DNA of 64,000 bases, taken from assembly GCF_002252625.1 (NCBI RefSeq), contig NZ_NQKW01000002.1:124001-188000 (forward strand), given 5' to 3'. The position numbers were made by a program, and so were the translations under genes. Positions 53,434-63,607 of this stretch are shown one piece after another (within the stretch, counting starts at the first letter, position 1; every line of letters begins with the position of its first letter). The notes under the pieces were generated by a model. It had not been told where the DNA came from. It did not search any database and worked only from the letters and a program-made list of their open reading frames with translations. The DNA comes from Synechococcus sp. 1G10. Lineage in GTDB: Bacteria > Cyanobacteriota > Cyanobacteriia > PCC-6307 > Cyanobiaceae.

Positions 53434-54207
53434 ATGGGCTTCTTCGACCGGCTCAGCCGCCTGCTGCGGGCCAACCTCAACGATCTGGTCAGCAAGGCCG
53501 AGGATCCTTCCAAGATCCTGGATCAGTCCGTGGCGGACATGCAGTCCGACCTGGTGAAACTGCGCCAGGCGGTGGCCACCGCTATCGCCAGTCAGAAACG
53601 GCTTCAGAACCAGGCGGAGCAGGCGGACTCCCAGAGCAAGTCCTGGCTGAACAAGGCCGAGCTGGCGCTCAAGGAGAACAGGGAGGATCTGGCCCGCGAG
53701 GCCCTCAGCCGCCGCAAGACGTACCAGGACACCGCCACGGCTCTCAATGCCCAGCTCAACAGCCAGGCCGGTCAGGTGGAAACGCTCAAGAAGAGCCTGA
53801 CCGCCCTTGAGGGCAAGATCGCCGAGGCGAAGACCAAGAAGGACATGCTCAAGGCCCGCTCCCAGGCGGCCCAGGCTCAGGAGCAGCTTCAGAGCGCCGT
53901 GAGCGGTCTGGGCACCAACAACGCCATGGCCGCTTTCGAGCAGATGGAGGAGAAGGTTCTGCAGCAGGAGGCCCGCAGCCAGGCGGCTGCCGAGCTGGCC
54001 GGCGCCGATCTCGAAAGTCAGTTCGCGGCCCTTGAAGGCACCGACGTTGATGACGAGCTTGCCGCTTTGAAGACCCGCCTCGAGGGAGGCGCCAATCCGA
54101 TCGCCCTGCCAGTTGAGAACGGCCCGGTTCCCCAGCTCGAACCGGTGAAGGTGGCTGAGGTGGACGCCGAGCTCGAGGAACTGAAACGCTCGATCGACAA
54201 GCTCTGA
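53434..54207 (+). CDS. PspA/IM30 family protein (Vipp1-like)
   Basis: The 257-residue ESCRT-III-related protein is almost all coiled coil. The amphipathic membrane-binding helix is MGFFDRLSRLLRANLNDLVS, followed by KAEDPSKILDQSVADMQSDL. Long Ala/Gln/Lys helices follow, with ELDGTDVDDELAALK-like acidic stretch near 205-225. The C-terminal tail VAEVDAELEELKRSIDKL is the Vipp1-type helix missing from plain PspA. It maintains thylakoid and plasma membranes. ATG 53434 is clear. Confidence 0.92.
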   Translation: MGFFDRLSRLLRANLNDLVSKAEDPSKILDQSVADMQSDLVKLRQAVATAIASQKRLQNQAEQADSQSKSWLNKAELALKENREDLAREALSRRKTYQDTATALNAQLNSQAGQVETLKKSLTALEGKIAEAKTKKDMLKARSQAAQAQEQLQSAVSGLGTNNAMAAFEQMEEKVLQQEARSQAAAELAGADLESQFAALEGTDVDDELAALKTRLEGGANPIALPVENGPVPQLEPVKVAEVDAELEELKRSIDKL

Positions 54208-54281
54208 GCTCAACCAGGAGGATCTGATCCCCCTGGCGACCCCGGCCGGCTCCATACAATCCTTTCAGCTGAACCGGGTCC

Positions 54282-54602
54282 GTGGCCGTTGCTGTTTTCA
54301 CCGATGCCAACTTCGAGGCTGACGTGCTTGCCGCCCCCGGCACGATTCTGGTCGATGTCTGGGCCAGCTGGTGTGGCCCCTGCCGGCTGATGGCTCCCCT
54401 GATGGACTGGGCCGCGGCCGAGTACGGCGGGCGGCTGCTGGTGGGCAAACTCGAAGCTGATCCGAATCCCTGCGTCCGCGACAGCCACAAGATCCAGGGT
54501 CTTCCCACCCTCATCCTGTTCCGCGACGGCAAGGAACTGGCTCGCCACGAGGGCGCCATGGCCAAACCCCAGCTCAAGGCCTTCCTGGATGCCCATCTCT
54601 GA
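54282..54602 (+). CDS. Thioredoxin
   Basis: The 106-residue protein has the complete fold with active site VDVWASWCGPCRLMAPLMD and the cis-Pro loop KIQGLPTLILFRDGKEL. It reduces target disulfides in the cytoplasm. The segment LEADPNPCVRDSHKIQG has an extra cysteine not found in E. coli TrxA. Start GTG 54282. It overlaps the following aminotransferase by 14 bases and follows vipp1 by 75 bases. Confidence 0.93.
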   Translation: MAVAVFTDANFEADVLAAPGTILVDVWASWCGPCRLMAPLMDWAAAEYGGRLLVGKLEADPNPCVRDSHKIQGLPTLILFRDGKELARHEGAMAKPQLKAFLDAHL

Positions 54603-55818
54603 ACGGGTCACCCGCCTGGGTCAGGGGGTCTTCGCACGCAACGACCAGCGCAAGATCGCCTACAGCGAGGGTCTGCTGAATCCGGAGCGGCCCCCCGGCC
54701 GCCCCACTCTGCTGGATCTCTCCCTCGGCTCCACCGACCTGCCCCCTCCGGCGGTGGCGCTGGAGGCCATGGCCGCGGCCATGAAACTGCCCAGCAGCGC
54801 CTCTTACTGCCTCCACGGCGCCACCCTGCCGTTCAGGGAGGCAGTGGCGGCCTGGGCCGGGCGCCGCTTCGGCGTGACGGTTGACCCTGAGGCTGAGGTC
54901 CTGCTGCTGGTGGGCTCCCAGGAGGGCACGGCCCACCTGCCCCTGGCGGTGCTGAACCCCGGCGAGCCGGCCCTGCTGCTGGATCCTTACTACCCCTCTC
55001 ACAACGGTGGGCTGCAGCTGGCCTCAGCCCGCACCGAGTTGCTGCCCCTGCGCGCCGACCAGGGCTGGCAGCCCCAGTTCGAGGCGATCTCCCCGGCCGT
55101 CTGGGATCAACTGAGGCTGATGGTCCTCGGCTTTCCCCACAACCCAACCGCCACGGTGGGAGAGCAGGAGTGGCTGGATCAGGCCGTCGCGCGGGCCCGG
55201 CGCCATGGCTTCGTGCTCGCTCATGACAACCCCTATGTGGACCTGGCCCTCGAGGGCGAGGCACCGGCGCTGCTGCGCAATCCCCACTGGCGCAGCTGTG
55301 GCATTGAGTTCTTTTCCTTTTCCAAGAGCTGGTGTCTGGGTGGCTTCCGCCTGGCCTTCGCCATCGGCGCCGAGCCCCTGATCACAGCCCTGCGTCAGCT
55401 CAAGGGCGTGGTGGATTTCAACCAGTCGCTGGCCCTCCAGACCGGGGCGATCGCTGCCCTGGAACAGGCGCCCCAGTGGCCGGCGCAGCTGCGTGAGGTG
55501 TACCGGCTGCGCCGCGACCGCATGGCGGCGGCCCTGGAGGCCCAGGGCTGGCCGTTGCAGCGGCCCTCGATGGCGCTCTACCTCTGGCTGGGCCTGCCGG
55601 AGGTGGCCCGGGCCCGGGGTCTCGATTCGGAGTCGTTCTGCGCGGCCCTGCTGGAGGCCACCGGCGTGGCGCTGACCCCCGGCAACGGCTTTGGCCCCAG
55701 CGGCGAGGGCTGGATGCGACTGGCGCTGGTGCACCCGGTGGAGGAGCTGGAGGCGGGTGCCGAGCGGATTGGCGACTGGCTGCGCCGCCTCGATGATGCA
55801 CTGGGCCCAAGCCATTGA
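54589..55818 (+). CDS. Class I/II PLP-dependent aminotransferase
   Basis: The 409-residue fold-type I protein has LLDLSLGSTDLPPPAVALEA, YCLHGATLPFREAVAAWAGR and LLVGSQEGTAHLPLAVLNPG. The Asn/Pro region is LGFPHNPTATVGEQEWL, the PLP Asp-Tyr AHDNPYVDL, and the Schiff-base lysine FSFSKSWCLGGFRLAFAIG. It resembles aspartate or LL-diaminopimelate aminotransferases; the substrate cannot be fixed. It overlaps the thioredoxin gene and is followed at eight bases by the biotin ligase. Confidence 0.88.
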   Translation: MPISERVTRLGQGVFARNDQRKIAYSEGLLNPERPPGRPTLLDLSLGSTDLPPPAVALEAMAAAMKLPSSASYCLHGATLPFREAVAAWAGRRFGVTVDPEAEVLLLVGSQEGTAHLPLAVLNPGEPALLLDPYYPSHNGGLQLASARTELLPLRADQGWQPQFEAISPAVWDQLRLMVLGFPHNPTATVGEQEWLDQAVARARRHGFVLAHDNPYVDLALEGEAPALLRNPHWRSCGIEFFSFSKSWCLGGFRLAFAIGAEPLITALRQLKGVVDFNQSLALQTGAIAALEQAPQWPAQLREVYRLRRDRMAAALEAQGWPLQRPSMALYLWLGLPEVARARGLDSESFCAALLEATGVALTPGNGFGPSGEGWMRLALVHPVEELEAGAERIGDWLRRLDDALGPSH

Positions 55819-55825
55819 GAAAGCC

Positions 55826-56584
55826 GTGATCGGCAGGGTTCAGGCGGCGCGACGACAAGCGTGCGCCACGCCGGGTTTGGACCTACCGGTGCCGCGGCTG
55901 CCCTGGCGGCTTACGTGGTGGCCCTGCTGCGGCAGCACCGAGCAGCGGCTGGAGCAGGAACTGGCCTCCGGAGGCCAGCCACCGCTGGCGGTGCTGGCCG
56001 GCCACCAGCGTTTCGGTCATGGCCAACGGGGGCGGCCCTGGATCTCCCCACCGGGGGGGGTGTGGCTGAGCGCGGCCCTGCCCTGGCCGGCGGAGCCTGG
56101 TGCCAGCTCGGCGCTGGGGCTGGCCGTGGCTGTGGGCCTGGCCCAGCAGCTGGAAGCACTCGGTCTGACCGTTCAGCTCAAGTGGCCCAACGATCTGCTG
56201 GTGAACGGGCGCAAGCTGGCTGGCCTGCTGCCGCGCCTGAGCCTGCGGGGGCCAGCGATTCGCCTGGCCCGGGTGGGGGTTGGTCTCAATAGCCGCAACC
56301 GGGTGCCGGCCGGTGCCATCAGCCTGCGCGAGGCTCTCGGCCGTCAGACCACGGCCAGCGATGTGCCTGCCCTGACGGCTCGCGTGCTGGCCGCACTGGA
56401 GTGGGCGGTGTTCCGCAGCACCAGCCCCGAACTGGTGCGCCGCCTGGCTGAGCGCCGCCTGCTGGTGCCCGCCGAGGTGATGACCTACCGCCAGGAACGC
56501 TGGCAGGTGGAGGGTCTGAGCGTGGATGGCGGCCTGCTGCTGAGTCGCGCTGGCGAGCGGATTGTGCTCAGGCGCAGCTTCTGA
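55826..56584 (+). CDS. birA: Biotin--[acetyl-CoA-carboxylase] ligase (monofunctional)
   Basis: The 252-residue ligase attaches biotin to AccB. Family motifs are TEQRLEQEL, the biotinyl-AMP loop GQRGRPWISPPGGVWLSAAL, and VQLKWPNDLLVNGRKLAGLL with the catalytic Lys. No N-terminal helix-turn-helix exists, so it is not a repressor. The start is uncertain: GTG 55826 lies eight bases after the aminotransferase stop, ATG 55796 would overlap it. I chose GTG. Confidence 0.9.
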   Translation: MIGRVQAARRQACATPGLDLPVPRLPWRLTWWPCCGSTEQRLEQELASGGQPPLAVLAGHQRFGHGQRGRPWISPPGGVWLSAALPWPAEPGASSALGLAVAVGLAQQLEALGLTVQLKWPNDLLVNGRKLAGLLPRLSLRGPAIRLARVGVGLNSRNRVPAGAISLREALGRQTTASDVPALTARVLAALEWAVFRSTSPELVRRLAERRLLVPAEVMTYRQERWQVEGLSVDGGLLLSRAGERIVLRRSF

Positions 56585-56639
56585 GGGGCCCACTTGCCGA
56601 GGGGGTCAGTTGTGTGGCTGAACACAGGCAGAGTTTCTT

Positions 56640-57833
56640 ATGCTCCTGCCAATCAACTCTGATTCCGGTTTGCGTCGCTACTTCTGGTACAACCGCCTGC
56701 TGCTGGGCTCCCTGGTGCTGGTGTCAGCTCCCCTCAGCCTGGCTCAGTTGCAGCCTCCGGCAGAGCTGACGGCCCCTGTTGAGCCTGCTGCACCGGCCGC
56801 ACCCCAGACCCTTGCTGCTCCGGCTTTGCCCCCCCCGGCGCCAGCTCCCCGCGCCCTTTCACCTCGCCTGGCCAACGATCCCCCGGCGCCGCTGAAGCCG
56901 AGTTTCGATCAGGTTCCCCAGGGCCGGCCTCGCCGCTTTGATCAGTCGCTGGACGAACTGGTTCGCCAGGGGGTCGTGACCCCTGCTGAGCGCAGCCGGG
57001 TTCAATCCTCCGGTGCCCTGCGGCCCGGGGAATTGCCTGCCCACCAACAGGCTTGCAGCAGTGGAGCTCTCTCGGAGCAGGAGTGCCGCACCGGCGTGTC
57101 CGTGCGCTGGCGCGGGCGCAATCCCCTGGAGGAGGAGCGCCTCGACAACGGAGACAAGACCAGTGGAACGCTCATGGCCGGTATGGGCCGCTTCGGTAGT
57201 GACGGCCTGCCACTCCCTCCGATCACCGTGCCCGTCTCGGCTCTGCTCTCCGGTGCAGGCGGCAGTTTTCGCCTCAGTGATGTCTTCGGTGTGACGCCCC
57301 GCCCAGCTCCCCTGGCGGGTAATGGCAACCGGGGCCTGCTCTTTCCCCTGATCGGCTCCGCCGTCACCACCAGCGGCTTCGGCTGGCGATTGCACCCGGT
57401 GCTGGGCAGCTGGCTGATGCACGCCGGCAAGGATCTGGCAGCCCCGGAAGGCACCCCCGTGGTGGCAGCTCTCGCCGGGCGGGTGGTGAGCAGCGGTGTG
57501 GAGGGCGGCTACGGGCTGGCGGTGGAGATTGAGCACAGGAATCCCCTGCGCCGCACCCTCTATGGGCACCTCTCTGAGCTCTACGTCAAGGAAGGCGAAC
57601 AGGTGAAGCAGGGCGCCGTGATCGGACGGGTGGGCAGCACTGGCCTTAGTACGGGTCCTCACCTCCATTTCGAACTGCGGCTGCCGGAGAACGGCGGCTG
57701 GGTGGCTGTGGATCCCGGCATGCTCGATCCCGGCGGTTCGGTGGTCGGTGGCCCCGATGCCATCGCTCTGCTGATGGGCCAGCTGTTGCAGAGCCTGGAG
57801 CGGCCTGTTGCCCCGGCCCCGGCGGCAGGCTGA
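56640..57833 (+). CDS. Exported M23-family peptidase (LytM domain)
   Basis: The 397-residue protein has a signal or anchor segment (about 20-36, LLLGSLVLVSAPLSLAQ), then a Pro/Ala-rich linker to about 100. The C-terminal zinc endopeptidase domain contains TTSGFGWRLHPVLGSWLMHA (His ligand), GKDLAAPEGTPVVAALAGRV (Asp ligand), LYGHLSELYVKEGEQVKQG and STGPHLHFELRL (His ligand). It likely cleaves peptidoglycan cross-links, or activates amidases, in the periplasm. It is rightward and precedes the leftward ABC gene. Confidence 0.92.
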   Translation: MLLPINSDSGLRRYFWYNRLLLGSLVLVSAPLSLAQLQPPAELTAPVEPAAPAAPQTLAAPALPPPAPAPRALSPRLANDPPAPLKPSFDQVPQGRPRRFDQSLDELVRQGVVTPAERSRVQSSGALRPGELPAHQQACSSGALSEQECRTGVSVRWRGRNPLEEERLDNGDKTSGTLMAGMGRFGSDGLPLPPITVPVSALLSGAGGSFRLSDVFGVTPRPAPLAGNGNRGLLFPLIGSAVTTSGFGWRLHPVLGSWLMHAGKDLAAPEGTPVVAALAGRVVSSGVEGGYGLAVEIEHRNPLRRTLYGHLSELYVKEGEQVKQGAVIGRVGSTGLSTGPHLHFELRLPENGGWVAVDPGMLDPGGSVVGGPDAIALLMGQLLQSLERPVAPAPAAG

Positions 57834-57869
57834 TTCGGCGTTTTGGTTGATCCTTGGTGAGTGGATCAA

Positions 57870-58601
57870 TCAGTCGGCGATGCGGCCGTCGCGGAAATGC
57901 ACCACCCGCTGGGCCCGCGCGGCCACGTCGTCTTCGTGGGTCACCAGCACCACCGTCATCCCCTGACGATGGAGGTCGTCGAAGATCTCCAGCACTTCCT
58001 GGGTGGTGTGGGAATCAAGTGCACCGGTGGGCTCATCGGCCAGCAGCAGGGCTGGCTGGTTGATGATCGCCCTGGCCACAGCCACCCGCTGTTGCTGGCC
58101 TCCTGAGAGTTCGTTGGGCTTGTTGCGCAGGCGCTGGGCCAGCCCAACCCTCTCCAGTGCAGCCACGGCCCGCTCACGACGCTCCTTGGCGGGGATGCCG
58201 GCATAGACCATCGGCAGGATCACATTGTCGAGCGCACTCATCTGGGGCAGCAAGTGGAACTGCTGGAACACGAAGCCGAGACTGCGGTTGCGCAAGTCCG
58301 CAAGGGCGTCGTCATCGAGTTGCTCAACTGGAGTTCCCCTCAGCAGGTAGCTGCCGGAGGTGGGGCGATCCAGGCAGCCAATGATGTTCATAGCTGTACT
58401 TTTCCCCGACCCTGAGGTGCCCATCACGGCGAGATAGTCGCCGGGCTGGACCGTGAGGCAGAGGTCGTCGAGAGCTCTTACCTCCGTATCACCGGACCCG
58501 TAGATCTTGGTGATGTGCTCGAGACGAGCAACCGGTTCCTGATCGGCCACCGGACCTGTGCCGGGCCGAGTTGAAGAGGCTGGGGCGCTCAGTCCGCTCA
58601 T
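57870..58601 (-). CDS. ABC transporter ATP-binding protein (MacB/LolD/DevA type)
   Basis: The 243-residue ATPase has Walker [22 protein letters not shown]-loop [12 protein letters not shown], signature [16 protein letters not shown], Walker [14 protein letters not shown] and switch His in VLVTHEDD. The first motif [17 protein letters not shown] is typical of the MacB/LolD group, acting on lipoproteins, peptides or glycolipids across the envelope. The partner permease is not in the window. It overlaps ndhB by four bases. Confidence 0.92.
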   Translation of the reverse strand: MSGLSAPASSTRPGTGPVADQEPVARLEHITKIYGSGDTEVRALDDLCLTVQPGDYLAVMGTSGSGKSTAMNIIGCLDRPTSGSYLLRGTPVEQLDDDALADLRNRSLGFVFQQFHLLPQMSALDNVILPMVYAGIPAKERRERAVAALERVGLAQRLRNKPNELSGGQQQRVAVARAIINQPALLLADEPTGALDSHTTQEVLEIFDDLHRQGMTVVLVTHEDDVAARAQRVVHFRDGRIAD

Positions 58602-60166
58602 CCAAGGGCCGCGGCGGCTGATTCACTGGCCGCGATCGCGTGCTGGAGCATCGGCGTGCCCGCCACGGCGGCATTGGCCCAGGTGAACAACGGACTGGAG
58701 AGGACTCCTCCGATGGCCGTCACCAGCACGCAGCCCACCAGAGCGGTCCGCAAGGGTTGCATTCCAGCGAGATTCCAGCTGATCTCCGGATAAGCCTTCA
58801 CCACATCGGAGGCTTCTTGCGGTTCTTTCACCACCATCATCTTGATCACAGAGATGTAGTAGTAAATCGATACCACCGACGTGATCAGGCCGACCACCAC
58901 GAGAAGATATTGCTGATCGGCCCAGCCGGCGAAGAAGAGATAGATCTTGCCGAAGAATCCCAGCATCGGCGGGATTCCGCCCAGGGAGAGCAGGCAGAGG
59001 CTCAGGCCCAGGGTGATCAGGGGATCCTTCTGGTACAGACCGGCGTAATCGGAGATGCGGTCGCTGCCGGTGCGCAGGGAGAAGAGAATGATGCAGGCGA
59101 AAGCGCCCAGGTTCATGAACAGGTACGCCGCCATGTAAAGCACCATGGCGGCGTAGCCGTCCTCGGTGCCGCAGACCAGGCCGATCATCACGAATCCGGC
59201 CTGACCGATGGAGCTGTAGGCCAGCATCCGTTTCATCGAGGTCTGGGCCAGTGCCACCACGTTGCCCAGGGTCATGCTCAGGATCGCCAGCACCGTGAAG
59301 AGCACCTTCCACTGGGCATCGAAGCTCTCGAAGCAGCCCACCAGCAGTCGCAGGGCAAGGGCGAAGCCTGCTGTCTTCGAGCCCACCGAGAGGAAGGCCA
59401 CCACAGGGGTCGGCGAACCCTCGTAGACATCCGGTGTCCACTGGTGGAAGGGCACCGCCGCGATCTTGAAGGCCACCGTGGCCAGAACGAACACCAAGGC
59501 CAGGGCCGTGACGGGGGTGGCGCTGGTCTGCAGGGCCAGGCCCACCGCCTCCAGGCTGGTTTCGCCACCGGTGAGGCCGTAGAGCAGGGAGGCGCCATAG
59601 AGGAAAACCGCAGCGGCTGCTGAACCCACCAGCAGGTACTTGAGGGCGGCTTCTCCCGAGCGGGCATCACGCTTCATGTACCCGGAGAGCAGATAGCTCG
59701 AGACCGACAGGGTTTCCAGTGAGATGAAAATGCTCACCAGGTCTGTGGCTCCGCAAAGGAACATGGCCCCGAGGGTGGCCGCCAGCAGGATCGCTGCGTA
59801 CTCCCCAACCGGCGTGCCGCTGCGTTCCACATAGCGCCAGCTGATCAGCAGGGACAGCAGTGTTGACGCGGCAACGACGCCGCGGAAGGCGATCGCGAGG
59901 TTGTCGGCCAGGAACGATCCCAGGAAGGAGGGCTCCAGGGGTGCGTTCCACTGCAGGGCCAGCAGCAGCAGGGCAGTGCTCAGCCCCGCGTAGCAGATGG
60001 GAGGCACCCAGCGGCTGGCGGCTTCCTCTCCGGCCAGATCCACCAGGAGACAGACCAGCAGGGCAACCAGTACGGCGCTTTCTGGAGCAATGGCACCGGC
60101 GTTGAGCTGCAGAGCCGTGATGGCCGGAGATCCCCCAGCGGTCAAGGCGGAAAACACCGTCATCAC
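58598..60166 (-). CDS. ndhB: NAD(P)H-quinone oxidoreductase subunit 2 (NdhB)
   Basis: The 522-residue membrane subunit of photosynthetic NDH-1 takes part in cyclic electron flow, respiration and CO2 uptake. About fourteen helices are visible. Conserved antiporter-like regions include ALNLL-type [20 protein letters not shown] (Lys), [40 protein letters not shown] and [16 protein letters not shown], then [20 protein letters not shown]. Start ATG 60166 (or 60163). It and topA diverge with about 107 bases between. Confidence 0.95.
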   Translation of the reverse strand: MMTVFSALTAGGSPAITALQLNAGAIAPESAVLVALLVCLLVDLAGEEAASRWVPPICYAGLSTALLLLALQWNAPLEPSFLGSFLADNLAIAFRGVVAASTLLSLLISWRYVERSGTPVGEYAAILLAATLGAMFLCGATDLVSIFISLETLSVSSYLLSGYMKRDARSGEAALKYLLVGSAAAAVFLYGASLLYGLTGGETSLEAVGLALQTSATPVTALALVFVLATVAFKIAAVPFHQWTPDVYEGSPTPVVAFLSVGSKTAGFALALRLLVGCFESFDAQWKVLFTVLAILSMTLGNVVALAQTSMKRMLAYSSIGQAGFVMIGLVCGTEDGYAAMVLYMAAYLFMNLGAFACIILFSLRTGSDRISDYAGLYQKDPLITLGLSLCLLSLGGIPPMLGFFGKIYLFFAGWADQQYLLVVVGLITSVVSIYYYISVIKMMVVKEPQEASDVVKAYPEISWNLAGMQPLRTALVGCVLVTAIGGVLSSPLFTWANAAVAGTPMLQHAIAASESAAAALG

Positions 60167-60273
60167 TGGTCTTCAGCAGGTCGTGATGCTGCGGAGTGTA
60201 GCCGCGATGGCAGGACTTGTTTGGCAGTGCGGGCCCCCGATGCGATAAAGAGGGAACCGGTTCATGCCTGCCT

Positions 60274-63009
60274 GTGGCGCACACGCTGGTCATCGTCGAG
60301 AGCCCCACCAAGGCCCGCACCATCCGCGGCTACCTGCCGAAGGAGTTCCGGGTCGAGGCGTCCATGGGACACGTGCGTGACCTGCCCAACAACGCCAGTG
60401 AGATTCCGGCTGCCCACAAAGGGGAGAAGTGGGCCAACCTCGGCGTCAACACGGCCCACCAGTTCGAACCGCTCTACGTGGTTCCGAAGGACAAGAAAAA
60501 GATAGTCAAGGAGCTGAAGGAGGCCCTCAAGGGTGCCGATCAGCTGCTGCTGGCAACGGACGAGGACCGGGAGGGGGAGAGCATCAGCTGGCACCTTCAG
60601 GAGCTGCTCAACCCCAAGGTTCCCGTCAAGCGGATGGTGTTTCACGAGATCACCAAGGAGGCGATCGGCCGCGCCCTTGAGGAGACCCGTGATCTGGACA
60701 TGGAGCTGGTCCATGCCCAGGAGACCCGCCGGATCCTGGATCGGCTGGTGGGTTACACCCTCTCACCCCTGCTCTGGAAGAAAGTGGCCTGGGGTCTCTC
60801 CGCCGGTCGGGTGCAGTCGGTGGCCGTGCGGCTGCTGGTGCAGCGGGAGCGTGCCCGCCGAGCTTTCCGCAGTGGTTCCTACTGGGACCTCAAGGCCAGG
60901 TTGAAGCACGACGGCAGTGAGTTCGAGGCCAGGCTCACCCATGTCGGTGGGGAAAAGATCGCCGGCGGCTCTGATTTCGACGAAACCACCGGCGCGCTCA
61001 AGGCCGGCAGCAAGGTGCGGCTGCTGGAGGAATCGGAAGCCCGCGGCCTGCGTGAAACGGTGCTCAGTCAGCCCTGGCGCGTGGCTGAGGTGGAGGCCAA
61101 GCCCACCACGCGCAAGCCGGTGCCACCGTTCACGACCAGCACCCTGCAGCAGGAGGCCAACCGCAAGCTGCGCCTCTCCGCCCGCGACACCATGCGCACC
61201 GCCCAGGGGCTCTACGAGCGCGGCTTCATCACCTACATGCGCACCGACTCGGTGCATCTCTCCGATCAGGCGATCAACGCCGCCCGTGCCTGTGTCAGGG
61301 AGAAGTACGGCCCCGACTACCTCAGTCCTGCACCGCGGCAATTCAGCACCAAATCCCGCAACGCCCAGGAGGCCCACGAGGCGATCCGCCCCTCTGGCGA
61401 TGCCTTCCGCACCCCCAGGGAAAGCGGACTGGATGGCAAAGATCTGGCCCTCTACGAGCTGATCTGGAAGCGCACCGTGGCCTCTCAGATGGCTGAGGCA
61501 CGGCTGACCATGCTGAGTGTGGAGCTGCAGGTGGCGGAGGCCAGCTTCCGAGCCAGCGGTAAGCGCATTGATTTTCCCGGCTTCTTCCGGGCCTACGTGG
61601 AGGGCAGCGACGATCCCGATGCCGCTCTCGAAGGCCAGGAAGTGCTCCTGCCTTCCCTCGCTGTCGATGATCGGCCCGCTTGCTCCGGGGTGGAGGCCCT
61701 CGGCCATCAGACCCAGCCGCCGGCCCGCTACAGCGAGGCCGCTCTGGTGAAGATGCTGGAGAAGGAGGGCATCGGCCGCCCGTCCACCTACGCCAGCATC
61801 ATCGGCACGATCGTCGACCGCGGCTACGCCACCCTCGCGGGCAACGCTCTCACTCCCAGCTTTACGGCCTTCGCCGTGACCGCCCTGCTGGAGGGCCATT
61901 TCCCCGACCTGGTGGACACCAGCTTCACCGCCCGGATGGAGTCGAGTCTGGATGAGATCTCCACCGGCAAGCTGGAGTGGCTCCCTTATCTCACCGAGTT
62001 CTACAAGGGGGAGAAGGGCCTGGAAACCCAGGTGCAGCAGCGGGAGGACGACATCGACCCCACCGTCTCGCGCACAATCGAGCTGGAGGGACTCCCCTGC
62101 GTGGTGCGGATCGGCCGTTTCGGCGCCTACCTCGAGGCCAAGCGGGTGGATGACGACGGCAACGAGGAGCTGATCAAGGCCACCCTTCCCCAGGAGATCA
62201 CCCCGGGAGAACTCGATAGCGAGCAGGCCGAGCTGATCCTGCGCCAGAAGAGCGAAGGACCGGAATCCATCGGTGTCGATCCGGAATCCGGCGAAGCCAT
62301 CTACTTGATATTCGGCCAGTACGGCCCCTACCTGCAGAGGGGGCAGGTGAGCGATGAGGTCCCCAAGCCGAAGCGAGCCTCCCTGCCCAAGGGCGTCAAA
62401 CCCGAGGAACTCAGCCTTGAAGATGCCCTCGGCCTGCTGCGGCTGCCGCGCCAGCTCGGGGAGCACCCGGACGGCGGCAAGGTTCAGGCGGGTCTAGGCC
62501 GCTTTGGCCCCTATGTGGTGCACGACAAGGGCAAAGGCGAAAAGGATTACCGTTCGCTCAAGGCCGAGGACGACGTGCTGGCAGTGGACCTGTCGCGGGC
62601 CCTGGAGCTGCTGGCCATGCCCAAGCGCGGCCGGGGCGGGCGCACCGCCCTGCGCGATCTCGGCACTCCCGAAGGCGCGAGCGAAGCCATCCAGGTCTTC
62701 GATGGCCCCTACGGCCTCTACGTAAAGCAGGGCAAGGTCAATGCCTCCCTGCCCGAGGGCACCGGCGCCGAGGCCGTCACTCTCGAGCAGGCCGTCGAGT
62801 TGCTGGCGGCCAAGGCCACCAGCGGCAAGAGCAAGACCGGTAAAACCGGTGCGACGAAAGCAGCCGCCAGCAAGGCAGGCTCGTCAAAGGCCAAGCCCAA
62901 AGCCCAGCCCAAGGCAGCCGCTGCCGGCAAGCCCAAGGTCCCCTCCACCACCAAGACGGGCCGCCCCAGGGCCAGCTCGGTGCGCATCATCCAGGCTGGC
63001 TCGGGCTGA
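60274..63009 (+). CDS. topA: DNA topoisomerase I
   Basis: The 911-residue type IA topoisomerase relaxes negative supercoils. The Toprim domain starts [20 protein letters not shown], and the acidic motif is [18 protein letters not shown]. The active-site Tyr is in [15 protein letters not shown]. Central domains include [19 protein letters not shown]. The C-terminal half has several TopA repeat segments ([45 protein letters not shown]) but none of the four-cysteine zinc fingers of E. coli. It ends with a Lys/Ala-rich tail. Start is GTG 60274. Confidence 0.96.
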   Translation: MAHTLVIVESPTKARTIRGYLPKEFRVEASMGHVRDLPNNASEIPAAHKGEKWANLGVNTAHQFEPLYVVPKDKKKIVKELKEALKGADQLLLATDEDREGESISWHLQELLNPKVPVKRMVFHEITKEAIGRALEETRDLDMELVHAQETRRILDRLVGYTLSPLLWKKVAWGLSAGRVQSVAVRLLVQRERARRAFRSGSYWDLKARLKHDGSEFEARLTHVGGEKIAGGSDFDETTGALKAGSKVRLLEESEARGLRETVLSQPWRVAEVEAKPTTRKPVPPFTTSTLQQEANRKLRLSARDTMRTAQGLYERGFITYMRTDSVHLSDQAINAARACVREKYGPDYLSPAPRQFSTKSRNAQEAHEAIRPSGDAFRTPRESGLDGKDLALYELIWKRTVASQMAEARLTMLSVELQVAEASFRASGKRIDFPGFFRAYVEGSDDPDAALEGQEVLLPSLAVDDRPACSGVEALGHQTQPPARYSEAALVKMLEKEGIGRPSTYASIIGTIVDRGYATLAGNALTPSFTAFAVTALLEGHFPDLVDTSFTARMESSLDEISTGKLEWLPYLTEFYKGEKGLETQVQQREDDIDPTVSRTIELEGLPCVVRIGRFGAYLEAKRVDDDGNEELIKATLPQEITPGELDSEQAELILRQKSEGPESIGVDPESGEAIYLIFGQYGPYLQRGQVSDEVPKPKRASLPKGVKPEELSLEDALGLLRLPRQLGEHPDGGKVQAGLGRFGPYVVHDKGKGEKDYRSLKAEDDVLAVDLSRALELLAMPKRGRGGRTALRDLGTPEGASEAIQVFDGPYGLYVKQGKVNASLPEGTGAEAVTLEQAVELLAAKATSGKSKTGKTGATKAAASKAGSSKAKPKAQPKAAAAGKPKVPSTTKTGRPRASSVRIIQAGSG

Positions 63010-63596
63010 TGGCCCGCCCCCTGATCCATGGCCTCAGCCTGGCGGGGTTGGCGGGCGTTCTGCTCGCTGCCCTGTCCGCCTGCAGCGGCACTCCTCTCGG
63101 TGATCGTCTCTCCGGCAGTTTCGGAGCACCGGCCACCCCTGCCGCTGCTCCGGGGAGTTCCACCGACACCAGATCAGAGGCCGGCGCCGGCAATGCCACT
63201 GGAGCGGCAGGGACCAGTCCTGCCGCCGGAAAAGCCGCCGCGCCGCCCCCGTCCCCTTCGCCCACCTCGCCGGCAGGCACGGCCGGGGCGAGCGGATCTG
63301 CCAAGCCTGGTGAGGCGGCTCCCACCAAGCCCGCCAAGCCAGTCGCCAGCCTCCAGGGGGCAGGGTCCGCCCCACGCTCCCCCGCCAGTTCTGCTGCTTA
63401 CCGAATCACCATCAAGCTGCCCGGGGCTGATCCCTCCGCCCCCGCCGAGCTGGTCACGGAGGCCCTGCGGGCAGCGGGGGTGAGTTTCGAAGTGGAGACG
63501 ATCGAGCGGATGCCATCAGAGGGCGGCCGTGCCACCGCTCCTGCGGGTGCCAATGCGGCCGCTCCGGCCTCCAGCCCTGCCCCGGCCCCCCGCTGA
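63009..63596 (+). CDS. Lipoprotein of unknown function
   Basis: The 195-residue protein starts with a lipoprotein signal, LAGLAGVLLAALSACSG, where the lipobox LSAC puts the lipidated Cys near residue 25. A long Ala/Pro/Ser/Thr-rich region (about 35-128) is probably disordered. A small domain follows (YRITIKLPGADPSAPAELVT to VSFEVETIERM, about 130-167), then another Ala/Pro tail. It overlaps the topA stop (TGATG). The folded part is unassigned. Confidence 0.75.
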   Translation: MARPLIHGLSLAGLAGVLLAALSACSGTPLGDRLSGSFGAPATPAAAPGSSTDTRSEAGAGNATGAAGTSPAAGKAAAPPPSPSPTSPAGTAGASGSAKPGEAAPTKPAKPVASLQGAGSAPRSPASSAAYRITIKLPGADPSAPAELVTEALRAAGVSFEVETIERMPSEGGRATAPAGANAAAPASSPAPAPR

Positions 63597-63607
63597 GCCT
63601 GCTGCGA

